DNA of 64,000 bases from Bombus terrestris. Lineage: Eukaryota > Arthropoda > Insecta > Hymenoptera > Apidae. The stretch lies in the NCBI RefSeq assembly GCF_910591885.1, contig NC_063282.1, forward strand, positions 2,730,001 through 2,794,000, written 5' to 3'. The stretch's first letter is position 1. Each line of letters begins with the position of its first letter. Below, piece after piece: positions 37,201 through 51,100 of the stretch. Below the pieces are notes generated by a model. It was not told the DNA's origin. It worked only from the letters and a program-made list of their open reading frames with translations, and made no database searches. Position numbers and translations under genes: made by a program.

Positions 37201-40200
37201 AGAAGTGTCATTCATGTGTCTATTACATTGATCTGTCAAACTAATGCATACGCAAATTTCGCTAGGTTACAACTCGTAGTTTCTTGAATGCGACCGGTCG
37301 AACAGCGTCCTTGACTTGTCACATCTTTTTGGTTTTTAGTATATGTATTACCTATTCATTATTAACACGTTCCATAGCCAAAGAAAAGTAAACGCATTGG
37401 CAGAATTTCAAATTCCAGTGGGAAAGTACAATAGAATATCTAACGAGAGAACATACAGTAGAAAGATGGAAGCAAAGCTTACTGCTTTTTAAGCAGTTGA
37501 AATTGTTCCTCGATCTAGCGCTATTAATCTTTCGAAAATAGCAACAGATATTAAAAGAAAGAATTATCATTGACGATATTAATACCGAAAGCAAATTCAA
37601 ATATGATTGTACCGTTTCTGCTACTTCAATTTTCAATTTATTCGTTATAATCTTCATTTTAAGAATTATAATGTATTGCTTACAACTTTCCCAAATGAAA
37701 ATTTGAGAGTCGTATCTTAACGAACCAGTTACGAGTAATTTAATAGTAAAAAATAAATACAAGAAAATTCTTAAACGAGTTAACGAAACGTAATAAAGGA
37801 ACTGACGTATCAAAAGAATTAAGACGAACAGACGTAATCGCACAAAGGTATCTATTCTAATTTTCGAACAGCATCTTTTCTGCCTCTTAATAGACACATC
37901 ATTGTTTTTTAAATATCTCCTAACTTACCCTCTAATCTGATTCTCTCAAACCTGTCCAACCACCTTCAAAACGAGGACTCAAAACCGATACGTATTACCT
38001 TTGTACGATAGCAACCTCTGTCACGTCAGTACATACAATTTTGACAGGAATCACAGATAATCTCTGTGAATTTCTAGCGAAAAAAGCATGGACGCGATAG
38101 AGAGATCCTTCCTCAAAGGGGTTGTAATCCCGAAGGCGCTGGTCCAGCGCGCTTAAGCTTGCCCCGCCCATTCGATGTTTTCACATGCTTCTTCAGATTT
38201 TCATCCTCGGGTTTCTTTCGTCAGGCCGGGGATCTTTCGATTCTTTCGACCTTCCCGCGTCGAAATCCTCACGGCCAGAGGCAAATCCACGAGCGCGACA
38301 ATATTTTCCAGAGGATTTCACATGCTCAATGCGATCGCGCGGAAATCTGGCTTAAGTGGATTTGCGCATCCACTGGAAGAAGTTTGCAAAACTTGGCAGG
38401 CTGACTTTTAAAAACTCGAAAATGAAGTTGTTTTGAGTGCAGCTTTGTGAAAGTTCGGTTATAATGTTTCCAAACTGTTCCCTATTGTCTAGCGTTTCCA
38501 CCTTCTGAAGCAGCGAATTTGAAGTTCAATGTTTTTACAATTTTGCAATGTTAAATCCCATAAGACGATTTAATTAATTACATGTAATACGAAACTCGTT
38601 ATCGCTATGCAAAACGATTCATTAACACTGATAACGTGTAATTCGCGATTTGAAAATTTCGTTCAATCGCTCAAGAAGATCAGGACTTCGTTTCATTATC
38701 AATTTGTTATATGTACGTGCAATTGCACGAACACGAAAACGAGGAAAAATGAGGACGAAATATGGTGGCGTGGATTTCGCAATTTTGTCAAATACACGCG
38801 AAGGACAATGCGACGTATCATAGACGATTGAAAAGCATAGCGTTTTACAAAAATAAAGGCGATCGTAAAGTTAACAATTTAACGCCAAATTTTAAGGAAA
38901 TCGTTAATCCTCGGTTAGATCGGTCGGTTTATTTGACTGTGATTTCAGGGCTTAATAAAGAGACTAATAATTCCGTTCGGCAGTCCATTTTACGAATTCA
39001 TCGGGTGTATGTAATAAAGTCGGTAAGTGTTAACGGATATTGCTCGATAATGGGAATCGTAGCATCAAAAGAATTCCTTCGGCGAACGTAACCGCACCGT
39101 TTAATTAAGTTTCGTGAGCCAGCCAGGATACAGATAAAGCTTTTCATGGCTCACTAAACGCCACTCAGGATATTACGATTTTGTGCGGCACCGCGCCTAA
39201 ACGTAGCCGCCGCTTGCCGCGAAACCGCGATCCCTTGAAACACCATTTCCTTTTTTTCTTCTTCTTTTTCCTTTGTAGTATGCTGCTCGCATAAAAATCG
39301 ATATTACGTCGATGAAAAGCCATTCGGTGTAAAGTCTATCGAATAATTGGCAAATTTCAGACCATTCAAACGAGAATTACGGTATAAATAATGTCTCATA
39401 TTATTAATATAAATATTAATATCATCGTTCGTGTTATCTTCTTACGACCATCTCTTTTAGTCTTTCCTCTTAAGAAGCAACAGATGGAAGAGTTTTATAT
39501 TAGTGAAAAGTATGGGCGACTACGAGTGGTAGAATAGTTTTAAAATTATTTTAATTTAATAACTTCGTTGTATGACTAACGCGACGAGGATGACAAAAAT
39601 ACATATTTAATTAAACAGAAATAAGCGTAATCAAATAATATGGTCGTTCATAGGTGCTGGAATTAATCGTCGACATAATGAATTTTAAAATTGCTCTTCT
39701 AGAGGACCATTTATCTATAAATTATCGTATTTCTCGTTTGTAGTTTTCGATTATTAAGGTAATGGTATTGAATGTATGTTAAATTGAACCGTCGAACGTG
39801 TCGTTGAAGAATCGCGAAAGAAGGGACTAGCTTGGTTCCGACAAGCGAGCAAAATGGCCGACGCGTTGTGCGGAAAGACGAGGGGACCGGAAAGTGTTTT
39901 GGGCAGAACTAAAAGTTCATAACGCGCGATGACATGCTTACTTATGGCGGCGTTGCCTTTGTGCTTTTCGTCGGTACTACCGCCGGCGGAGAATTTGATT
40001 AGGCCAATTATGTGGTGCTGATCGAATCTTCACGTGAAATTAGATTAGCCACGATGGTTATTACGACGGTGGGCAAGCTTTTTATCAAGCTCTTCTACGC
40101 ATATTGTCAGCAAATGATACAGTATTTATTTCTTTTATCTTCGTTAGCGAAGTAGAAATAGAAATTGGCCGTCAGCTGTCATTATTGAACGTCATGAGCG

Positions 40201-40899
40201 ACCAGAATACTCGTGTCATTTCCTTATACACGATAAATGCAAATCGTGGGGAAGATTTCTCCTTGCTTTACGATCTTTTTAGTCGCTGTACTATACTCAA
40301 GTAAGTATTAACTTCCACCGCAAAGTCAATATCTCATTATCGTTTTGTAAATACTCTATGTTCTAATACTTTCTTTACTTCGAATCGCTTCCTCGTTTCT
40401 GATGCTTTCTCTAGCTGAAACTGAACCAAACGCGCGATCTTTTTGCCACTTAACGCGTCCCTCGTGTGCCAAAATGTGGATGAAATGAAATGATAAACGG
40501 TCAATTTTGCTCCTTGTCGCTAGTTCTGATTCAGAGGTTTTTGCGAACGATCTCACCGTTCTTAGCTTCGTCTCCCGACGAAAAGAAGGACGAAGAGAAG
40601 GTACAATACCTCTTCTTCTCTTCTTTGTATTCAGAAATTTTGCTACTCGAAGCTTAGATGCTTACTTTACCACTTTTCCTCAAGAGCAATTCGAAATCGA
40701 GACGAACAAGACTACAGCAAATTGTATCGCTGGTGATGGCAAGCATTTTCAAGCTTCGCCTTATTAACAAACAACAAACTACGGACACGCTGCGGTGCAG
40801 CGTTTTCCTCGCGCGTTTCAACGTAGAACGCAGGGACGAGGAAGAAAGGGAGAGAACACGGGGGAAAACGGATGGAAAGAAAAGGGATTTTTCGGGTGG
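34201..40899. other. Intergenic, mainly AT-rich, nothing convincing
   Basis: No recognisable gene. 36480-37260 is purine-rich on the plus strand, which lowers stop-codon density on the minus strand. An open frame of 181 codons at 37352-37897 (minus) is hydrophobic with no family signature. GC-richer patches occur at 34960-35280 and 38100-38400. Confidence 0.4.
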
Positions 40900-42400
40900 T
40901 GTTGCAGCCTGTAACCAGGGTCCTGATGAATGAACCGAAGCTTCGTGCCAGCCCGCACGGCAGCTGGCTACGCTGCGCTGATTAGACGCGCATCACGCCG
41001 CGTTTGTGCATCTTTTGCCAGTGGATCCGCGCATGTAGGTACCGGCTGCCCTAACCAGGACCCCCGTAGACCAACGTGGTTGTTCTAGCCGCCACTTCAT
41101 GCCGATCACCAATGATCAGCGTTCGATTTTCCTGAATCGATTCTTCTTCCGCTGTTCACCGTCGGCTCTATTGTCCGGCTCGGCCGTGTTTTCCTCTTTT
41201 CGCTCTGCTTACCGACGATTTTTCAGCATCGGATAGCCTTGCCCTGTCTTTTTTTGTTGTTTGGAAGTGCTGCTTCGGGATCTTTGAGGTTTTCAGTTTC
41301 GCAGGCTTTCTGCGCCGTTCCTAGGTATAGCAGTTCTGAGTTTTTTCGAATTTGTTTGAACTATTAATCAGAAATACTACCAGGAATGTTCTAATTAATG
41401 TTTGAAAATAAACCTAAACAAAGACGAAGCTGTGTTTGAGAAAAATATAAAAGACACTCGTTAAAAGCAGTTGTTTTAGACTGTAAAATGAAAAAGCCTC
41501 TGCAATGATATTTCAACGATGCGAATGAACGATTAAATGATGCGATGGGTGATTTAGCAGGTTGGTGAAGAGCAATCGTAAGTGGAAGAAGAAATAATTA
41601 CGACATAATCCTGAAGAACAATTTTCAGAAAATGTATCTTCATACAATTAATATTACAATTTACTGAATTCCAATGTTCCTCTCAGTGACTTTACGTCTG
41701 TAACTTTACTACTCTTTTCTTTCGTTAACAATACAATTTTCTCGCAATGAAGAATTCGAACAAACTGTTCCAACCACCCAAAATGTAAGTACAACGCACA
41801 CGACCCTAATTCTCGCATCCCTTTCGAAAGAAACTCATGGTCCATGCGAGCCACGAACGATCCTAGGCATCCGATGATCGAACGGTCGACGCGACATCGT
41901 TAAGCGTCGTTAAATTCGCAACACCACACGTTCCCATAGCCTCTCCCCCCATGATTCCCCATAATGCAATGCTCGAAAGATTCACTCTCATTCGCGTTGT
42001 CCCGGCCACGTTGTAACGGGCAAGCGCGTACCACTGCGAACTATGCATCCCCCACGCGAGATTTGCACGGCTTTCATTGGCTCAGTTAAGTTTGATTAAT
42101 CTATTCGAGCGTGCCATTGTTCGAAGTATCGCGGCCCACCCTATTGGTCGGCCTGGAGGATCCAGTATGGGTTGCATGGGGAGCCGCATTGCCATTAAGG
42201 GGAGCAGCCATGGTGTCCGCGTGAACTGGTTTTGTGTGTTTTTCGCTCTGCCCGTTTTATGCCCGCTTCCACGTCTGCTTAAGCCGACGATGATTTGTGC
42301 CCTGCCCCTTTTCCCTCTTCCAAGGGGACACCGCTTCGTGACGCTCGTGCACGATCCTCGTGATACCGCCATCGACATCGAATTAAAGGTACACTGGTTC
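40900..42400. promoter_or_regulatory. GC-rich intergenic island with CCAAT-type motifs
   Basis: Two GC-richer blocks (40900-41200 and 41860-42390) about 5-7 kb downstream of the gsb stop and 19-21 kb upstream of gsb-n. The second holds ATTGG motifs at about 42076 and 42142, the palindrome GATTAATC near 42095, and GCGAACTATGCA (42036-42047), which is shared with 29284-29295. Open frames on both strands lack known domains. An enhancer or a non-coding promoter is a guess. Confidence 0.3.
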
Positions 42401-44379
42401 GTCAAAGTATTTGTACGTTTACGTACTAGCTTACGTAGTAGTTGAGATTTTTCCTTTTCTCTTCATTTTTGGAGGAATTTTCCTGCTACGGACGATTCGG
42501 CGATTATTGTCATAAGGCAGGTCTTGTTTTTCACGCATTGCGTGGTTCTTTAACGATAACAAGATGTGGTTAGAAACAGGGATATTAGAGGCAGATGTAA
42601 AAAATTGGGATAAATTTGGGGGAAGTTAATGGTATCGTGGATACGAATTTTGTCAGGTTTATCGTCCGACTAATTTTCCGCTCTACCACTACTTATCTTT
42701 TTGTCCGACTGAAACGATATTCTTGTACGGTTAATGCATTTTCGTGCTATGTTATTCTTCGAGGTACTTAGGTATCTACCATTATTTACTATTTTAAAAA
42801 TTAGTGAAACGTTATTTCGAATCAACAACGTCGTAAATATGTCTCGTGTGTAGTAGCGCAAAGAATGGGCAAGGCGTGGCGATTTATCCGTATACTTGAC
42901 GTTCTGTTTATGAGTCGAAATTCTGATAGTATCAACGTTTATAAATAGATCGATCGAAGAATGAAATTATAGGAAATCGCAACTTTCCTAAAATAAAAGA
43001 TTTTATGCAGTGTTGTTTAACTTAGTTCCAGTTCTGCTACGAATCAACTTAAATTTCCTATAAAGTTCTCGGTGAAGAAAAATTTGTTAAATATTGCAAG
43101 TAATTTATTCTCGATACGATGTTCCGTACGCGCATATTTTAATATTATTTACTTGTAAATAGGTGAACTTGCCGTTTATTATACGATAATCAGATTCGAT
43201 TCGTTTTTAAAACAGCTGAATTATGCAAATGCAGATACGTTTTACTGAAATATAGCACATGTAATTATCTGTAATATGCCTATATTATGTATGTATATTA
43301 CTCTTTTAATCCACATTATGTGTTTTTTATTCCGCTTTCATGTACGTGACTGTGTTATATCGTATGGTACTGTAATATCGAGTAGTATACCTGAATTTTA
43401 AAATCGTACAATAATTGTATTACGTAAATAACATTTTGTTGCAAGAATCTCTCTGTATAGCATTGTTAATTATACATATAATAATTTATAATCAACGTTC
43501 TACTTAAGCATCGATTACAATACGATCAGCTAATGGCGAGCTTAATTACATGCAATTTCGTAGAGTTTCATTTTATGCATTTAACTTGTTTTCTGTCTAC
43601 CAAAACGCTCAAGCAAAAATTATTATAATTTCTCTAGAGAAATTAAAATTAATGAATTGCCTTACGAAACTATCGATTTTCAATTCTTTAATTGATTTCA
43701 ACCGTAGCCATATTTAAGACGCTATTAAATAAAAATAAGAATTTACGAAAATTAATAAATTGAATTTATACAATTTCCGTAATATCGTAGAAAGTATTGC
43801 GACAAAATGGAAATCATGGAAGGAATGCAATCGCGTATACGGAGGAATGACGATAACGCCGCCCCTAGTTTTCTCTCGTGAGGGTGCGGCTTAAACTTGG
43901 GAGGTCGTCACACCTATCAGCTTTGCCGTTACCGATACATCTGTCCTGGTTACTACGACGAAAAACTCACTGTAGAGAAATAAGTAACGCTTCTTATGAA
44001 AATTACGACCCTTCCAAGAACTCGTGCCGGAAAACTGCTATTGTGAAAAAAGATCAAAGAGGAAATGCAACCTTTCGTTTATTTTGTTCATAATTCTTTG
44101 TATCTGTTTCAATGAAAAGAGGAAAAAATAAGTCAACTCATACGATTATATATCGTATCATGAATATTCCGTATTTAAAACTTGCTACCTTGATACCTAA
44201 TTATACTGTGTCGAACTATTTCACGAGAATTCATTAATCGAAGGATCAACGTGTCGTTGTTAAACGTAGAAAAATGGTTTTATTAAAAAATATTAAGATT
44301 TGTCAATATTCTAAAACTTGTACACGCTCACGAATTCGAATTTCAGCTTTCTCAGACCCCACATATCGCTTTTCATTCG
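42401..44379. other. AT-rich intergenic stretch
   Basis: No gene seen. It contains the perfect 20-base palindrome TAATTTCTCTAGAGAAATTA at 43626-43645. Confidence 0.5.
43626..43645. repeat. Perfect 20-base palindrome
   Basis: TAATTTCTCTAGAGAAATTA equals its own reverse complement. It could be a dimeric protein-binding site, but no match to a specific factor is claimed. Confidence 0.6.
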
Positions 44380-45250
44380 GGTCGTGATTCGCTATTGAAT
44401 GGTTCCCGCCCCATACTCCATCCCCTTTGGGTGTGCCATGGGGTTGCTTAGCCGGCGGCCCCTTTGTATCCCTCCGTTCTCACCCCCATTGGCAATCCTG
44501 TTCGACGTTCTGTTGGCCAATCTGTTGCTCCAAGATTCTTTGGTATCCTGGTGGCTATAATAAGGTAGGTCAGGGGCGGAGGGGGAATTCTCGTCGGCAA
44601 AGGCTCGTTCTAAATCGACCGTGAGAATTCAAGAATGGAAATTTCTGTCCATTTATTTGTATATTCGCCTAAGAGTTGTATTTCTGACGCCTTAGTTATA
44701 GACGATATAGTACACATTGTTCCAGCAATTCCGTCTAACTTCAAATATCTCTGTTTGTTCGAAGTAGTAACCGAGCCTTATGGAAATTATAATTTCATGC
44801 TTCGAACCTGCTAACGATATTAATATAGTCTTTTAAAACGATGTACGCTTCTCGCTCAAACATTTTAAGCCTGTTCCCGCACAAGTACTTTAAAGCTGAC
44901 AGAAAATTGGAAGCCGCGAAACATCCTGTTCTCCGTCCTCATCCTATTGCTCGGCTTCGTTTGGCATCGCGTAGGCGCGGCCATTAAATTACATTAAAAC
45001 GGTCTGCTCCCGATTCGTGCCGATTCGGTCGGCCAGCCCAGCCCTGATCAACTCTGCGTACCAGAGACACTGGCTTTCGGCAATGGGAGATTTCAGAAGG
45101 CGAACCGACGATCGGACGTTCGGCGACAACGAGCAATCAGCCTGCCGTATATCTGTTGCTGCTGTCGCCACGCATTTGTGGCCCATTGTGCCATCGAAGT
45201 AGGTGGTCGGCCTTCCCGCTTTTTCCCTTCTTCGTACAAAAGGTATCGTA
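44380..45250. promoter_or_regulatory. GC-rich island with a promoter-like motif set
   Basis: 44380-44620 combines ATTGG/CCAAT motifs (near 44489 and 44516), a TATA-like GGCTATAATAAGG near 44554 and a GGGGCGG box near 44574, in an order that would suit a plus-strand promoter. A second GC-richer block is at 44930-45200. No downstream coding exon is recognisable, so any transcript would be non-coding or unrecognised. Confidence 0.25.
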
Positions 45251-47850
45251 CCAGAACTATTCCCTCAGCCCTTGTGACTTTCGACCTGGAACGATACGCC
45301 TGTGCACATACTAATTTTTATCGATGCTTGCCTTCCTTGCCATGACTTTTCTCGCGTCTCCTTTTTCCCTCTATTGTTTCACCATTGTTTCACGTTTCTG
45401 ACGTGGGTCGTATCGCGCCGTTTTCCAAGTAATTACGCTGAAACGTTTGCTGAGTAAATTTTTACCGACATTGTTCGCTATCGCGTTTTTCTTTTTGACA
45501 ATTAGGAATACACGATATACCAATGTACCTGATATCGTATAATATCGTAATCGCTTCTATTAAAATGAGTTAGTATATCTAGGTAAACGTTAGTTCTAGT
45601 ATTGATTTATATCTACCGTTATTTCGTTAGTGCTTTTATATTGTTGGAGCTTTCTCAGAAAAATAGACTTACAGATCTTCTGCGCGTTTCCCTGCTAAAT
45701 CATTTTTAATTTACAATCGCAAATCTGCTCGAGTGAAGTCAGCACAGCCGTCGTTGATCCAAGATAGCGACTAGTCACGCAGTTTGTGATAGTTATTTCT
45801 CTGATTGTTTTATGACATGTAACGTAAACATTTACGAATGTCAGGTACATTGTTTCTCTTCGATAACATCGAACTTACCATTTTACCAATATAATATATT
45901 TCTCTCGCAATTAACATCTCACTGTCGATGAAACGAAGAAGGTGAATAAAGAGGATCAACAATTGCATAATCATTTTAAATGTTCTTTTATTCCGCAACA
46001 ATGAATTATACATCGGTAATTATACGTAATGAATTACAAGAATATTATGTGCATCGAATAAAGTCGTCTTTGTACACAACAACCGCAATTAACTGGCCAA
46101 TTAAATCGTCCAATCGACGAAGCCGTGGTATCGCCTTCGTGATTAATATTATACTTTTAATGTTCGATTCTTATTAAATACGTGGCTAGGTATGTAACGT
46201 GTATGTACAAATTTGTCTATCAAATTCCTCGACGATCTTCGATCACGTTCTAATTCACTAGGTGAAGAAAGGCAATTACAAGGCATTGAATTACAACGAG
46301 ACACTTCGTTCTTTATCAAGACTAATTAATAAATGTTACAAAATATTGGATTTATAGAAAATTTGCAGCGTTTTCATTTCTCTCGTGTACTTAGCGAAAC
46401 TGAAAGAATATCGTTTGTTCAAAAGTGTATATTTACTCGAATCTCTGTTGAACGACGGGACGTTGAATTCGGACAAATGCTACTTCTACTTGGGACGGTA
46501 AGTACAATTAATAATTCCTTATGGCGCTGTGTGAATTGAAAATCACGCGTACCAATATATTTATATCTTTAAATCTTATTTTATTCCATTAACACTGTAC
46601 TATTGTATCGTATATCACTACGGTAAATATCAAACCATCTATTTACAAGGATTATCAGTTCCTAAGTTTCAGATTAAGGTAACGAAAGTGTAATTTTCAC
46701 TCGCGAACGAGTGAACAAAAAATCGTGAATTTTAGCCGGAATATTCGAAAAATAATTTTAATTCCAACAGTTGGTAAATTTTCTGTCGATCTTCGACTAA
46801 ATTATTGCAAATCATAGCGAATCATTATTCAAATTAGCGTCGCGTTAAATTATTTAGAATGACGTGCCTTTTTTAAAGATTTGTTGAGTCTCAAAATGTT
46901 GATTGGATGGATATTGCGAAACAACGAAGGATGAAGAGTGAATTCAACTGTACAGGATAATGAGTAGTACGTGTACCTTATCGGCGATAATAATAAGAAT
47001 TAGCAACAAACTTTATGACTTCTTAGTAACTTGTTCGTCGAACAACTACGTTGTAATATTTCGCAAACGACAAGTTAAGACACACGGTTGTTAGTACTTT
47101 TATATAGGTTGTTATTATATTTAAATATTTAAACGTTTACTATAAAACATCTTTCAGAATGTAATTTTCAGGCATAATTTCTTTTAACAACAAAAACAGT
47201 TGAAAATTAGGTTTCATCGTCTGTAAGATCGAAATAAACGTTAACGTCAATTATTCGCGTCATTACCGAATAAATATGCGCACTTAAAGATACTCCTTTT
47301 CGTGTAACATTTTACAAATGTTCTCTCGAAGGAAACGATAACTTGAAACAGCTAAAACGAATTAAGATATCTTAAGATTCAACAGATACTATATATACAT
47401 TTCGTGTCTACAAATAGAAAAAGAAAAATAAAAACAATAGATGCTTACAGCAACGTTATACTATATACATATTTGCATCGTGGCAGGCTTTAGGATTATA
47501 ATTTAAGGTCTCCAAAGAGAGCATTTCGGTTTCCCCCGTGAAACAATGTACAAACATAATACTTATATCACTTTACGTGTTAAAAGTCGCCTTTCGTAAA
47601 TTTCGTCGATTTAACCCTTTCATTTTAACCTCCACTGTAACGTTATATATTTCCTATGACGTTACATATTTTTTATGGTAAATTCGAAAATGTAAGATCT
47701 TGGCGAAAGAATAATTTTCTAGAACTTTTACGTTCTTCTAGAATTTAGTGTAATCTTCTCGAAAGGAGTTAGATAGGAAAAAGAATTCGGTTACTGGACT
47801 CTCGTTTTTCTCTGGCACTATCTCGTGCCATTTTAACTGTTTACCACGGT
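45251..47850. other. Region downstream of the gsb stop codon; includes the 3'UTR
   Basis: The gsb 3'UTR must start at 47850 and run left. I saw no AATAAA on the minus strand in the first 1.2 kb; the nearest found is at 46585-46580, so the poly(A) site is unresolved. The rest is AT-rich with no gene seen. Confidence 0.45.
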
Positions 47851-48112
47851 TCAGTGAACTCTGCCACAGACCTGCGACTCGATTCCACCCAGATAAGGGT
47901 AGCCGCTCTTCGCCTCGCTGGGGCTGTGGGGTGTTACGTGATGGTTTATCCCTGCCGGGGTTGGCACCCCTGAAGACGCACCCTGGACCATGCACGCGCT
48001 CATATTGGACGCTGTAGGGCTGACACTGCCGCTCAGGCTACCTAGATTCAAATTGCTGGTAGTGAGATTAGAGGCCAGATTGCTGCTACCGTAGTGAGAG
48101 GCGTTGAACAAT
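47851..48112 (-). CDS. gsb: gsb exon 6: C-terminus and stop
   Basis: A 262-base terminal coding exon. The acceptor TTGCAG precedes ATTGTTC, and the first base completes a Gly codon begun in exon 5. It encodes a Ser/Asn/Gly-rich tail that opens LFNASHYGSSNLASN, continues through SGVPTPAGINHHVTPHSP and ends ESQVCGRVH before TGA (47853-47851). Such low-complexity C-termini act as transactivation or interaction regions in Pax3/7 proteins. It has no folded domain, and its link to exon 5 rests on phase and composition, so it is a little less certain than the other exons. Confidence 0.8.
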
Positions 48113-51100
48113 CTGCAACGAAAAAAGAAACGGAGCTCTGCAATGGATGTTTTCTCGGGTTTGTTCAAGGATAAGGAGAGGCAGAGTTAATCGTCGTAAT
48201 TACAGTCTCCGACTTCTGTTACATCAGAGAAGGGAAATTTATGTGCGACTGCGTGAGTGTAGCGCTGCTGAAGTTATTTAGTTGAAAAATCGTTTATGTT
48301 AGGTATACGTGTAATCAACTTGTACCCTGGTATTATGTACGTCATATAATAAACTTCTCTGGTGCGATCATCAGCTACTCTTGAAGGAAAAAATAAAGGG
48401 AAGTGTAACTAACTACATAGCGATACAAATTTGTTTGATTCCTGACATAATATCGATCTTGGTAATTAAAACGACAGGTCGTTGTATAAAAGAAGTTTCT
48501 ATACGAATAAATGTTCGATTTCAGCGATCGATAGCGAAGAATTTATTGTTTCCTTTAAATATCTCTGCGAACCAGAATTTCATTTTGTGAAACTTGCTCG
48601 ATGAAGTTTCAATCGAATATCAATCCTAGACGTTACAATCGTCAATCTACTTTCTGCGATTCTGCATCTTTCACAGACATTTCCTGCGTATTTCCAATCG
48701 TTATCTCGCACGAGCGTATAAACCAATTTTTCGTTTCTCCGATAAGTACCACGTTTTCTACGAGATTAATTAAGAAACGTAATAGGACCACCTATGATCC
48801 GATTTTACATCTACGGTTCGAAGGAGAAGCGAACGGAACATGTTAGCTGCCCCAACTATGCATAGTTTATATTACGGAAGGATTATCTGTACGCGTTTAA
48901 TTTCTCTAAACCTGGAGCATTCCAATTTGCCCTGAAAACGAAAGCATCCTTCGCAGCATCTCCTGATTACCTAACACTCCGATCGATACGACGAAAAGAA
49001 AGAATCTCTCGTCCAATCTTAGAGAGTCATCGGTGGCGTATTAAAAGAATCGCGGCCGATAAAGCGCAGATCTACGTGCATCGTGAGTATCCGCGGATGA
49101 GATGATCGCGAGAGACGGGGAACGCAGAAGGCAGCGAAATTCATACGCATGTTGCGCTGAATGTAAAGCAGGTCGACGACGCGGCGTTCCTGGCGAGCGC
49201 AGGCGCGACCGTATCAAAGTATTAAAACTGCGGGGCAGTTTCGCCTGCGTATAACCTCCCGATGAAATTCTCTTTTCGTTTCTCGCGAGTCTCAAAGTAA
49301 CCGCCGGCCAACTTCTCCCTCGTTTCGCCGTGCAATCAAAGCTCGCTGCTCGTTTGCAAACCGATACCGGGGCAAGGCAGCGAGCTTCACGCTCGCACAC
49401 GTACGAGTACGAATCGTTTAGGGCGTGTCGAGGCTGCCAACAACCGATTTCAAAACGGAGTAGCGGCCCTTTTGACCGTTTCGGCACAGCAGCACGGTTA
49501 AGGACCCTAAAGCGTGCCGATGCTGGAACCATTTAATTCCTCTCTCTCCTTTCTTCTTCCTTTATCCGCGCGTCTTTTTCCTTCGTCGTATTCTCGTCCT
49601 CCCTTTCTCGTCCTCTCTCGTCCTTGCACCTTAATTCCTTCTAGGAAACGGTACAGCGGAAGCTGCACGATTTATCGACCGTCCCCGTGTGCTCTACGAA
49701 TCTATTTTCCTCTAGCCAACCAACGCTACAAATCATATTCAGCTCCATGGAATTGTTAATGAATTCCAGCGAACTTTAGCTGCAACGAATAATTTATAAT
49801 CGACGCTCGCTGAAATTAAGGCAGAGGCGAGCGGCTGGAGAATTCGTTTGGCAAAAGGCGTTTACAGATGGGCTGGTTCGAAATTTTTGCACGTTCCATG
49901 AAACATCCTGACATTTCCTTTACACGAGCATTCTTTACCGGAGAGATATCTTACCGGTGCTTGATTAAACCAACTTCGAATATCTTTATGCGAGCGTAGG
50001 TTTCTCTTGTTCGATCGCAGATAGCGAGAGAAGTTGATGGTGTCGCTCTAACGAGAACAGTGAATTCCACTTACTTTACGCTGTTTGTTTCAAGTATAAT
50101 CTTGTTATAACTGCAGTCTTCCTATAATTAGATCATTGGCGTGTAGCGAGATAATAAATATTTAGGAGAAATAAATTTTCACCTATTTGTATCAAAAGAG
50201 GAAAGGTAATTATTCCTTGACGTTTTTACACCAGAGACAGAACATGACTAGAGATCTCCAAAGTAATTTGGAACGACTCAGCAACGATATAGGTGCAATA
50301 TCCAGCGAAAACAAATTTCAAAATATAAAACGCGAAATTGGAAATATCCTTGACTGCTCTAACGATCGCGTTAGCGTTTAATATAATTTCCTTTGTTTTG
50401 GCCGCTCCAAAGCTTCCTATATTTTGAACCATTAATATTCCTCTCGTGCTTCGGCGTCGTTTTGCTCCTCAAACATCCCAATTCCCTGTGAAATTTCATC
50501 GGAACGACGCATACGTGCTACTGTCGCATAAAATGCCTGCTGTCCTTCTCCGGCAAAGTCAATTAACCAAAGGCAAAACGCTACTTCATTATATTTCCGA
50601 TGCTTGGCGTTCGTTTTTAATAACAACGAAGAGAACGGCTGGCACGATGATTATCGCCTGTATAAACGCAAATGGATATCCATAAAACGCGTGCACCTTG
50701 AAAGCGGCGCGCCGCGAAATTCAAACGACGATGATATTCAGCTGAATCGAATCGCGTGGCGTAATCTTCTGCTCGATGTGATTTCCGCGATCGCGCGGCT
50801 ACCACGAGGCCGATAAAACGAATGAAAAATGGTCCGCGGTAATGTCGACGGTGTCGGTGGAATTTCGTAGAGGCAGACCCGAAAATCGTGGCAGTCGAGG
50901 TCGAACCGCTTCCGGGGTGAAGCAGAGGCCACGAAGTCCCCCGGTTAAAGCTGGATCATCGGCGAAGATCAAGACCCGCGTTGGATTATTAGCCGGTAGC
51001 GTTTCATTACGGGGGCCGAAGAAGCAACATAATTGAGGACCACACAGAAAACGTGTCGGTGGGGTCCCGGCTGCTTCGCCGTGCCGAGCCAACAACTCTC

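Noticed and set aside
49041..49532. Minus-strand open frame of 163 codons in gsb intron 5
   Set aside because: Arg-rich translation of a GC-rich block, no family signature, and in-phase splicing of gsb exons 5 and 6 skips it.
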